From contig JANQNA010000004.1 in assembly GCA_028279825.1 (NCBI GenBank), positions 1 through 43,722 of the forward strand: a stretch of 43,722 bases of DNA, read 5' to 3'. The notes beneath the pieces are model-generated. The model saw only the letters and a program-made list of their open reading frames with translations, ran no database searches and was not told the DNA's origin. Below, one piece after another: positions 31,302-38,015 of the stretch; position 1 is the stretch's first letter; the number at the start of each line of letters is the position of its first letter. This DNA comes from an archaeon. Lineage in GTDB: Archaea > Aenigmatarchaeota > Aenigmatarchaeia > GW2011-AR5. Both the position numbers and the translations under genes were made by a program.

Positions 31302-31321
31302 TTTAAATACTGGTATTTAAA
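31302..31321. promoter_or_regulatory. Palindromic TATA element between tbp and yjbQ
   Basis: TTTAAATAC, TG, then GTATTTAAA: a 20-bp perfect palindrome with 9-bp arms. A third copy, ATTTAAATAC, lies at about 31335-31344 in the yjbQ direction. The arms read as TATA boxes on both strands. The element sits about 25-35 nt from the tbp GTG start and about 40-50 nt from the yjbQ start. Confidence 0.6.
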
Positions 31322-31357
31322 TATACTGCGAAACATTTAAATACTACTGGTGAGGTC

Positions 31358-31756
31358 ATGATTTATAGAGATCTGATAAAGCTTGATACCAAGACTGACT
31401 CTTTTTCTGATATCACAAAAAAAGTTGAGGAAGTTATAACGAAAAGCGGCATTCCTGACGGCTTGTGTAACGTATTTGTGAAAGGAACAACCGCTGCATT
31501 GCTTGTAAACGAGAATGACAGGATGTTAATAGAGGACTTTCTGCAGTTAATGGATGCTGTTGCACCAAAAGGAAAGCTTTACCAGCATCCTGAAAACGGT
31601 CATTCACATTTGAGAGCTACTTTGCTTAACAACGGCATAACAATACCTATTGCAAACCATAAACTCTTCATAGGAGAGTGGCAAAATTTGCTGCTGTTTG
31701 AGTTTGATGTGGAAAACAGACAGAGAGAAATTGTCGTGACCATCTATGGTCCTTAA
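31358..31756 (+). CDS. yjbQ: YjbQ/UPF0047 family enzyme
   Basis: 132 aa. The family signature is NGHSHLRATLL (about 85-95) with the conserved His pair, plus the C-terminal GEWQNLLLFEFDVENRQREIV. Members are trimers, and one has been reported to have thiamin-phosphate synthase activity; physiological role uncertain. GGTGAGG lies 3-9 nt upstream of the ATG. Confidence 0.9.
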   Translation: MIYRDLIKLDTKTDSFSDITKKVEEVITKSGIPDGLCNVFVKGTTAALLVNENDRMLIEDFLQLMDAVAPKGKLYQHPENGHSHLRATLLNNGITIPIANHKLFIGEWQNLLLFEFDVENRQREIVVTIYGP

Positions 31757-31780
31757 AAACATTGTGCGTCTAGTTCTTTT

Positions 31781-31975
31781 ATGGATGTAAGAATATGTCC
31801 CAGATGCAACAGTCCTAACACGGATTTAGGCCAGGACATCTGGTGGGGTGACAGGGTATATGTTTGTAAAAGATGTAATTTTAGATCCACTTTATTTCCG
31901 ATAATAACTGTAGAAAAGAGTGAAGAGCTAAAAAAGTTAAAACTGAAACCTCTCAAAAGGGAGTGGGTAGAATGA
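31781..31975 (+). CDS. Small zinc-ribbon protein
   Basis: 64 aa. CPRC (6-9) and CKRC (29-32) make a C4 zinc ribbon, followed by a short strand and a Lys/Leu-rich helix. Function unknown; the family resembles small archaeal nucleic-acid-binding ribbons. Its TGA overlaps the dph6 start (ATGA at 31972-31975), so the two are translationally coupled. Confidence 0.75.
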   Translation: MDVRICPRCNSPNTDLGQDIWWGDRVYVCKRCNFRSTLFPIITVEKSEELKKLKLKPLKREWVE

Positions 31976-32655
31976 AACTGGCAGCATTAGTCAGCGGTGG
32001 GAAGGACTCACTGTATGCGGCGTATCTGGCCAGCAAAGAACATTCAATAGAGTATATAATTTCCATGGTTTCCGAGAATCCTGAAAGCTACATGTTTCAC
32101 AACCCTAACATCAGGCTTGTCAGGGATATAGCAAAGGCAATGAATATTGAACATATAGAAAAGAAAACGAAGGGTGAAAAGGAGGAAGAGCTAAAAGATC
32201 TCGAAGAAGCCATAGCATCCGTAAAGGACAAGGTAGATGGTATTGTTACAGGCGCTGTTGCAAGTAACTATCAGAAGAAAAGAATTGATTCAATCTGCAA
32301 AAGTCTTGGGCTGCTGTCTTTTGCACCGCTGTGGCATATGGCACCGGAACAATACATGCGGGAGGCCATACTGGACGGTTTTGAGATGATAATTGTTGGC
32401 GTGGCTGCACCGCCTTTAGATGAAAGCTGGCTGGGAAGGCAGATAGACGGGGATGTGATAAGGGAATTAATGCTTCTTAATAAAAAACACGGCATACACG
32501 TAGGCGGCGAGGGCGGGGAGTATGAATCACTGGTGCTGGATTGTCCGCTATTTGAAAAAAGAATCAGGGTTCTGGAATCTGAGAAGATATGGGATTCAAA
32601 AACACGATCCGGTCACCTTAACGTAAGAGAAATGGAATTAATCAACAAAAATTAG
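31972..32655 (+). CDS. dph6: Diphthine-ammonia ligase Dph6
   Basis: 227 aa PP-loop ATPase that amidates diphthine on elongation factor 2, the last step of diphthamide synthesis. The PP-loop is LVSGGKDSLYA (residues 6-16). The family motifs GEKEEEL, GAVASNYQKKRID (about 90-102) and GVHVGGEGGEYESL-like text (GIHVGGEGGEYESLVLDCP, about 174-192) are clear. ATG 31972 overlaps the zinc-ribbon stop. Dph5 is at 24.7 kb; Dph2 is not in the window. Confidence 0.94.
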   Translation: MKLAALVSGGKDSLYAAYLASKEHSIEYIISMVSENPESYMFHNPNIRLVRDIAKAMNIEHIEKKTKGEKEEELKDLEEAIASVKDKVDGIVTGAVASNYQKKRIDSICKSLGLLSFAPLWHMAPEQYMREAILDGFEMIIVGVAAPPLDESWLGRQIDGDVIRELMLLNKKHGIHVGGEGGEYESLVLDCPLFEKRIRVLESEKIWDSKTRSGHLNVREMELINKN

Positions 32656-32987
32656 AAAGATCTTTCTATAAGACCTTCCCTGTAATCAGCTAACTGTTTT
32701 CTCGTCGGTCTTTTACCCAATTCCGCAATAAATGGAATTGTGCTTGCTTGTATGCCAAAATTTTTGTATACGTAAGTCATTGCCGCCCCGAGCGGATCGC
32801 CGTCACCACTATCTTTGAGGTATTCCCTTAATTTTAACACGGCCTTTTTACGAGCCGTGGCACCTCCTTTGGTATAAGCCTCTACTGCATCTTCTATCTG
32901 TTCCATTGTTATCCTTGATAGGTGTGTCATTTCTATTGATCTTCCTTCTTCCCGTCTACGTTCTACAGCGCTATATTTTCTTGCCAT
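32652..32987 (-). CDS. Basic helical protein, unknown
   Basis: 111 aa from ATG 32987 (MARKYSAVERRREEG); longer in-frame starts would run into mtnP. Mostly helical, with basic clusters (TARKKAVLKLREYLK, KRPTRKQL) and no cysteine. It might bind nucleic acid, but no family is recognised. It follows mtnP by 40 nt on the same strand and overlaps the dph6 stop by 4 bp. Confidence 0.65.
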   Translation of the reverse strand: MARKYSAVERRREEGRSIEMTHLSRITMEQIEDAVEAYTKGGATARKKAVLKLREYLKDSGDGDPLGAAMTYVYKNFGIQASTIPFIAELGKRPTRKQLADYREGLIERSF

Positions 32988-33027
32988 ATTAATCAGTAAG
33001 AATGGTAAACGAAGTCTTTTTAAAGTG

Positions 33028-33813
33028 CTATCCGAACCTGGCGTTTTCCAAAGAGCTACCGCAGGCACAGCCGCGGTTGTCAGGTATATTTGGTATACAG
33101 TCAAGAATCAATCTCTTTAACTTCTCCGTATTTTTCTGGAAATTGATCATCACGTCCTTTACGTCAACGGCTTTTACCGATGAATCATCCTTTACGCCTG
33201 CGTCATAGTCTGTAACAAGCGATATATTTGTGTAACACATCTCCATCTCACGCGCAAGCACAACTTCAGGATATTGTGTCATGTTTATAATGTCCCAGCC
33301 ATTTGATTTGTAAAAATTGCTTTCTGCGCGCGTTACAAACCTGGGGCCGTTTACTACAACTACTGTGCCGCTCTCATGCAACGGAAGGTTTAACTTTTTA
33401 GCCGCCTTTATAACAACGTCCCTTGTTTCCGGACAATAAGGATCGGCGGAACTTATGTGTGTCACGGGGACTTCGTCAAAAAAAGTGTCTTCCCTGTTTG
33501 CGAAGTTTACAAACTGGTCTGAAATGACAAAATGACCGGGTTCTATCTTTTTCTTTAAAGATCCCACGGCTGTGGGTGCTATTACTCTTGTAACACCGAT
33601 TTCCCTGAAAGCGTAAAGATTTGCCTTGTAAGGTATCATATGAGGCGGGAACTCATGATGGGCACCATGACGGGCTATAAACGCCACTTCCTTTTTACCC
33701 AGTCTACCAAGCATTATAGGCGAGGAAGGAGGACCAAAGGGTGTTTCCTTTTCTATGATTTCCACTTCATCCAAAAGATTATAGAATCCTGAACCACCAA
33801 ATATACCAATCAT
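33028..33813 (-). CDS. mtnP: S-methyl-5'-thioadenosine phosphorylase-type enzyme
   Basis: 261 aa purine phosphorylase of the MTAP family, which may use methylthioadenosine or methylthioinosine; sequence alone does not separate these. Signatures are MIGIFGGSGFYNLL at the N-terminus, FIARHGAHHEFPPHMIPY (about 54-71), the NGPRFVTRAES phosphate/ribose region and NMTQYPEVVLAREMEMCY with the substrate-binding Met. ATG 33813 starts directly at the fold and is preceded by AAAGGGAT. It recycles the by-product of radical SAM and polyamine chemistry, which fits the radical SAM enzymes nearby. Confidence 0.92.
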   Translation of the reverse strand: MIGIFGGSGFYNLLDEVEIIEKETPFGPPSSPIMLGRLGKKEVAFIARHGAHHEFPPHMIPYKANLYAFREIGVTRVIAPTAVGSLKKKIEPGHFVISDQFVNFANREDTFFDEVPVTHISSADPYCPETRDVVIKAAKKLNLPLHESGTVVVVNGPRFVTRAESNFYKSNGWDIINMTQYPEVVLAREMEMCYTNISLVTDYDAGVKDDSSVKAVDVKDVMINFQKNTEKLKRLILDCIPNIPDNRGCACGSSLENARFG

Positions 33814-33925
33814 ATAATCCCTTTCTTTCAAAAGAAAGCCATTAATGGAAAAGAAAATATTATTTTTAGCCCTCTTATCCTGGGTTATCTTTAACGAAAA
33901 ACTTTTTATTGACAACATTGATAGA

Positions 33926-34231
33926 ATGCTTATGATAAGCTATTCATACGGACCAAAAGTGACTGTAGACATACTGCCGGCGCATTACTTTGACGGTGGT
34001 GTCGTTGCGTTTACACGACTGGACGGGCATGTAGCAATGCCTGAAATGCACAGAGTGCCGTATGAAAAAGGCGTCCATTCCTGGCCGTTTGTTCTTGCAC
34101 ACGAAGAAATGCATAATCGTATAGAAGAATCAGGTGGTGTACAGGATGAGCGTGGAATTAATGATCATGTTGCTTACCAACTTGGGCGGAGAGGCATAGG
34201 ACATGACAGATTTCCGTTCCCTAGTTACTAA
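33926..34231 (+). CDS. Small HExxH protein, possible zinc protease-like
   Basis: 101 aa from ATG 33926; an upstream ATG at 33845 would add 27 residues resembling a signal peptide (KKILFLALLSWVIF). HEEMH lies near residue 70 within FVLAHEEMHNRIEESGG, and further acidic and His residues follow (DERGINDH). This fits the zinc site of a minimal metalloprotease, but the protein is very short. TTTTTATT, about 25 nt before ATG 33926, suggests a leaderless start there. No family recognised. Confidence 0.55.
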   Translation: MLMISYSYGPKVTVDILPAHYFDGGVVAFTRLDGHVAMPEMHRVPYEKGVHSWPFVLAHEEMHNRIEESGGVQDERGINDHVAYQLGRRGIGHDRFPFPSY

Positions 34232-34258
34232 TTAAAGCTTTTATTGTATACCTTTTAG

Positions 34259-35524
34259 ATGCGCGTACACATAATCACGTACGGCTGTTCTAACAACAAA
34301 GCCGAAAGCCAGATCATGACAGGTTTGCTCCGCAAACAGGGTAATCAGCTTGTTGATAACATAGATGATGCAGATGCGATTGTCCTGAATACATGTAGCG
34401 TTAAGAGCACTACAGAGCAGAAAATACTACACAACATTTCTACTATACACAAGAAAAATCCCGACAAGCGTATTGTTGTTGCAGGATGCATGCCTGAGGC
34501 TGAATATGAAAAAGTCAAGGAAATTGCACCCTTTGCATCTCTTTTGAGCACACATCATATTGACAAAATAGAAGAGGCTTTAAGAACTAAAACAGAATTC
34601 ATGGGCAAGGCTAAACTGACCAAGGTAACGCTGCCAAAGGCCAGCGGGGAGTACCCCAACATAATCCCGATATCAAGCGGTTGTTTATCATCATGTTCAT
34701 TCTGCTCAACGAAGATAGCAAAAGGTCATCTTGTTTCTTATCCGGCTGCCAAAATCACAATGGAAATAGCAAGGGCCAAGGAAGAAGGACAGAAAGAGTT
34801 CTGGTTAACATGCCAGGATTGCGGCTGTTACGGGTTTGACGACAACACAAACATGGCTCAGCTGATACAGAAGATAACAAAGTGTGTAAGAGGGCAGTAT
34901 TTCCTCAGAATAGGCATGATGAACCCGGAGCATACAAAAATAATCCTTCCAGAACTTATAGAGGCTTACAAAAACAATCATGTTTTCAAATTTTTGCACA
35001 TCCCTATACAAAGCGGGTCACAGGGAATACTGGATGTTATGAGAAGAGGTCATAAAGTGGAGGATTTTGTTGAAATAATCGAAAAATTCCGTGAAGAGTT
35101 TCCTGATATCACAATATGGACTGACATAATTGTCGGATTTCCGGGGGAGACCAAAGAAGACTTCGCGAAGTCGTTATCACTCCTCCGCAAAATAAAGCCT
35201 GACTTTACTAATATTTCCTCTTACAGCGTGCGTCCTAACACCCAGGCATCAAAGATGAAGCAGATTCCAACGCATGTAAAGAAAGAGCGCACAAGAAAGG
35301 TGAGTGAGATCGCCAGAGAGCTATCGCTCCAAAACAATAAAAGATGGGTCGGCAAAACGGGTGCAGTTATAATTGACGAATATAATGAAGAAAAAGGCAA
35401 CTTTGTAGGCAGGAACTATGCCTATAAACCCGTGGCCGTGAAGGGCAAATTCAAGTTAGGGGACGTAATAGCCGTGGAGATCACAGATGCCATTTCTACC
35501 TGCCTAATAGGAAAGCCCCTATAG
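34259..35524 (+). CDS. mtaB: tRNA t6A methylthiotransferase (MtaB/CDKAL1 type)
   Basis: 421 aa radical SAM enzyme that converts t6A37 to ms2t6A37. The N-terminal UPF0004 domain has C10, C46 and C77 (auxiliary 4Fe-4S cluster). The radical SAM motif is C142-LSS-C146-SF-C149. A C-terminal TRAM domain (about 365-421) binds tRNA. A TTTTATT box about 17-20 nt upstream of the ATG suggests a leaderless mRNA. The last codons contain an 18-bp sequence repeated beyond the next gene. Confidence 0.93.
   Translation: MRVHIITYGCSNNKAESQIMTGLLRKQGNQLVDNIDDADAIVLNTCSVKSTTEQKILHNISTIHKKNPDKRIVVAGCMPEAEYEKVKEIAPFASLLSTHHIDKIEEALRTKTEFMGKAKLTKVTLPKASGEYPNIIPISSGCLSSCSFCSTKIAKGHLVSYPAAKITMEIARAKEEGQKEFWLTCQDCGCYGFDDNTNMAQLIQKITKCVRGQYFLRIGMMNPEHTKIILPELIEAYKNNHVFKFLHIPIQSGSQGILDVMRRGHKVEDFVEIIEKFREEFPDITIWTDIIVGFPGETKEDFAKSLSLLRKIKPDFTNISSYSVRPNTQASKMKQIPTHVKKERTRKVSEIARELSLQNNKRWVGKTGAVIIDEYNEEKGNFVGRNYAYKPVAVKGKFKLGDVIAVEITDAISTCLIGKPL
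35495..35512 (+). repeat. Left copy of 18-bp direct repeat (in the 3' end of mtaB)
   Basis: TCTACCTGCCTAATAGGA occurs here and again at 36398-36415 with no mismatch. The two copies flank the alpha/beta hydrolase gene. This copy is coding (final residues of mtaB), as in many integration sites placed at gene 3' ends. Confidence 0.75.
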
Positions 35525-35559
35525 TGATCTGTAACTTAACGTCAGCTAAACAAACATTT

Positions 35560-36351
35560 TTAAAGTTCGGGCCTGGACTTAGAAGGAGACATTTTCTCTG
35601 TTAAAAAATCAACAATCAGATCCTTCATCTTTGAATATTGTGTTGGTTCGGAGTAGCTATGTTCTGCTCCTTTAACAACTTCAACTTCTGCATTAACTAT
35701 TCTTGCAAGTTCATAACTGCTCTTTATTGGAACAACCCTGTCTGCATCACCATGAACAATTAATACCGGACAAGAGATATCCTTAACCATCTCAAGCGTA
35801 TTGAAAGTGAGTAAATCCCTAAAGAAATTGTAATCTAATTCAAAATTTTCTCCAAGTTCATCATAGTGTAAGAAACCATCTTCCTTCCATTTGTCGAGTC
35901 TTTCACTGCCCAGTCTTTCTCTCCAGAATCCAATTGGCTCTATTACAGGAGATTTAAGAGCCAAAGCATTAATCCCTGAGTCCTGTGAGGCTGCAATTAA
36001 CGAGATTAATCCTCCAAAACTAGAACCCATCAAAGCAATACTATAGTCTCCTTTGGTTCGGACAAATCTAATTGCTGCTTCAAGGCTGTTCACACATTTT
36101 GATAATGTAACATCCTTAGAAACAGTATAATTAGAGCCCTTGCAATAAAGTGGTCCATGACCGTAATAATCAAACCTGAATGTTCCAAGCCCTGCCTTGT
36201 TTAACTCGTTTTGTAACTCCACGTAAAGCTTGCTCTCTTTACTCGATGAGAAACCATGAGATATAATCACAATAGATCTGGCATGTCTAGGTAGGGAAAG
36301 CGTTCCAATAAGCTTATTTCCTTCCATATCCTGAAAAGTTATATCTTCCAT
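35560..36351 (-). CDS. Alpha/beta hydrolase, possible horizontally acquired cargo
   Basis: 263 aa. Oxyanion-region HGFSSSKESKLYVEL, nucleophile elbow GSSFGG (about 109-114), acidic residue in VHGDADRVVPI (about 208-218) and His in GAEHSYSEP (about 238-246) complete an esterase/peptidase-like triad of the dienelactone-hydrolase/BAAT type. Substrate unknown. It is more A/T-rich than neighbours, faces the opposite way from mtaB, and sits between two perfect 18-bp direct repeats, which suggests insertion. Confidence 0.88.
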   Translation of the reverse strand: MEDITFQDMEGNKLIGTLSLPRHARSIVIISHGFSSSKESKLYVELQNELNKAGLGTFRFDYYGHGPLYCKGSNYTVSKDVTLSKCVNSLEAAIRFVRTKGDYSIALMGSSFGGLISLIAASQDSGINALALKSPVIEPIGFWRERLGSERLDKWKEDGFLHYDELGENFELDYNFFRDLLTFNTLEMVKDISCPVLIVHGDADRVVPIKSSYELARIVNAEVEVVKGAEHSYSEPTQYSKMKDLIVDFLTEKMSPSKSRPEL

Positions 36352-36397
36352 ACCAATAGGATTATTCTTCAGTTTAAAATATGTGTATTATATCAAA

Positions 36398-36415
36398 TCT
36401 ACCTGCCTAATAGGA
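36398..36415 (+). repeat. Right copy of 18-bp direct repeat
   Basis: Identical to 35495-35512 but noncoding here, 46 nt upstream (promoter side) of the hydrolase start. Flanking bases differ on both sides, so the identity ends sharply. Confidence 0.75.
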
Positions 36416-36443
36416 TGGCATATAGAAAGCTTTATATACTAGT

Positions 36444-36460
36444 CACTATATAGTAGTAAC
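36444..36460 (+). promoter_or_regulatory. 17-nt motif shared with the 40.4-kb operon promoter
   Basis: CACTATATAGTAGTAAC; 15 of 17 bases match the reverse complement of 40405-40421. It includes a palindrome ACTATATAGT (36445-36454) and lies 19 nt before the start codon of the first orphan gene, so it may be both promoter and operator. Confidence 0.45.
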
Positions 36461-36478
36461 AATTACTGGGGTGATTGT

Positions 36479-36886
36479 ATGAAAATGACAGAAGGAAGAA
36501 CTTTGGAAAAGGGTGTAAAAATAGGTAATGCTCGTCTAGTAGGTGCTGACGAATTTGGCATGCCTTTGTTAAGAGATAGTGAAACTGGAATTGTTTATAG
36601 ATTTGAAAAAGACGGGGAAGGCCTGAGAGTCTATCCAGGTACTCCTGAAGAAATTTCTGCTGAAAGAAGAAAATCGTACATACAGAAGCATATTCAACCT
36701 GAGCACGTTGCTGCATATCATTCAGGTCTAGAGAGAGGTGAAAGAGTCCATTCAAGTATATATTCACCTGAGGGTTCAGACGTGAAGATTGTTGCAAGAA
36801 ACGGTGTCTGGAATAATGCCGTATGGGACTGGGTGGTTGATGGTGCTGTTATGGCAACTACTGTCGTTCCGAAATTCGGTGAATAA
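36479..36886 (+). CDS. Orphan protein, unknown
   Basis: 135 aa, soluble, no family recognised. An N-terminal beta-like part (ARLVGADEFGMPLLRDSETG) is followed by a charged helix (EEISAERRKSYIQKHIQ) and an aromatic C-terminus (NGVWNNAVWDWVVDG). GGTG lies 4-7 nt upstream of ATG 36479. A membrane-anchored orphan follows 2 nt later, so the pair is co-transcribed. An antisense frame here lacks protein-like features. Confidence 0.68.
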   Translation: MKMTEGRTLEKGVKIGNARLVGADEFGMPLLRDSETGIVYRFEKDGEGLRVYPGTPEEISAERRKSYIQKHIQPEHVAAYHSGLERGERVHSSIYSPEGSDVKIVARNGVWNNAVWDWVVDGAVMATTVVPKFGE

Positions 36887-36888
36887 TC

Positions 36889-37269
36889 ATGCAAATGGGT
36901 CACATGTCTGAAAAACGTATTGATAACAGTGCTCTTCACAGAGCCAGAGGCAGACAGACTCTTGTTAAAAGATTGAAATATGCAGGTGCTGTAGCAATAC
37001 TGGCCGGAATGGGAGCAGGTTATTTGTCTCATATCTCAAGTGAAAAAAGAGATTATAGGGAAATGGAAGATGCTGTTCAGGATGCTCCTTGGACCCAGGT
37101 TGATCTTGGTAATAGAACACTTTCTGATTGTTATGATGCTGAAAGAGCCGGACGTGATGATTTTCCTAAGTATGAAGTATGGAGACGTGCTGTTCTAGAA
37201 AGAAATAATGATCGTATCTCCGGTACTGTTGAATTACCGCAATTAACAGGAACCGGCTGTGGTGAATAA
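36889..37269 (+). CDS. Orphan single-pass membrane protein
   Basis: 126 aa: a basic N-terminus (RARGRQTLVKRLK), one membrane helix at about 31-47 (AGAVAILAGMGAGYL) and an acidic outer domain with two Cys (LSDCYDAE and TGCGE) that could form a disulphide. GGTG lies 5 nt upstream of the ATG. It pairs with the preceding orphan and overlaps nothing; the convergent membrane gene starts 4 nt on. Confidence 0.65.
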   Translation: MQMGHMSEKRIDNSALHRARGRQTLVKRLKYAGAVAILAGMGAGYLSHISSEKRDYREMEDAVQDAPWTQVDLGNRTLSDCYDAERAGRDDFPKYEVWRRAVLERNNDRISGTVELPQLTGTGCGE

Positions 37270-37273
37270 TAGC

Positions 37274-37654
37274 CTAGAACGGTATCAAAGAGAAGAGGAA
37301 AGGCGACAGGAACATCGACAAGATGATATATACGACGAATCCTATGACAGCTACTTTTGCTTTTGTGCCTGAATCTGAAGAAAGTAACACTTCTCCCAAA
37401 ACTAGCCAGACCAGTATTGGCAGTATATATGCTGATACCAAAACAGGCAGAGCTACGAGACTTAATATAACTGCTCCGATTATTGGTGTGATAAACAGGG
37501 CCACAAGCGCCATAATGAATATCTTCTTTGCATCAATACTGTGCGCGATCAGCTTATCTGCTATAACAAGGGCAATAAACGCCACTACGGCATTAAGCAG
37601 CAGTGCTATAACACCGCCAATTGAAAGCGGCACTGCAGCAAGAATATCAACCAT
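37274..37654 (-). CDS. Multi-pass membrane protein, unknown
   Basis: 126 aa, very hydrophobic, with four predicted helices (about 8-34, 45-66, 68-90 and 100-123) and little charge. No family recognised. Its ATG is 26 nt from a TATTTAAA box at 37676-37683 that is equally distant from the divergent plus-strand gene, so both could be leaderless from one box. Confidence 0.65.
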   Translation of the reverse strand: MVDILAAVPLSIGGVIALLLNAVVAFIALVIADKLIAHSIDAKKIFIMALVALFITPIIGAVILSLVALPVLVSAYILPILVWLVLGEVLLSSDSGTKAKVAVIGFVVYIILSMFLSPFLFSLIPF

Positions 37655-37706
37655 AAGACTAATTGCTCGTTTTTGTATTTAAATCAGTTTTTTCTAAGAT
37701 GTTAGA

Positions 37707-38015
37707 ATGGAAATGCAGCAAATAGCAAGAGCGTACGGGGAAGGTAAATATATCATTTGGGTGGATGACAAAAAGACTGAAGCTCTTACACAGGATTATC
37801 TGAGGGATCATTTTGTTGATGTTGCAGATTCTCTGGGAGAAGCTTACCAGCTTTGTTCAGTTCTGCGTACAAAAGAATGTGAAGAGACGGGTAGAGTAAC
37901 AACACGTTACAGGATAACAGGTAATGGTGTAGAAGAAGTTATATCTGAAGATTTGGATGATGAAGCAGCTGTAGCTGTGTTCAGAGAGATAAAAAGACAG
38001 TCACGATCATCTTAG
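37707..38015 (+). CDS. Small acidic orphan protein
   Basis: 102 aa. Predicted alpha/beta, with KYIIWVDDKKTEALTQDYL, two Cys (LCSVLRTKEC) and an acidic C-terminal helix (EDLDDEAAVAVFREIK). No family recognised. ATG 37707 is 27 nt from the shared TATTTAAA box. It overlaps the convergent gatE gene by 9 bp. Confidence 0.62.
   Translation: MEMQQIARAYGEGKYIIWVDDKKTEALTQDYLRDHFVDVADSLGEAYQLCSVLRTKECEETGRVTTRYRITGNGVEEVISEDLDDEAAVAVFREIKRQSRSS

Noticed and set aside
36432-36797. 121-aa minus-strand frame opposite the orphan at 36479
   Set aside because: The plus-strand gene has a GGTG start signal and continues into a co-directional operon. The minus frame is Gln/Phe-rich without a start signal.
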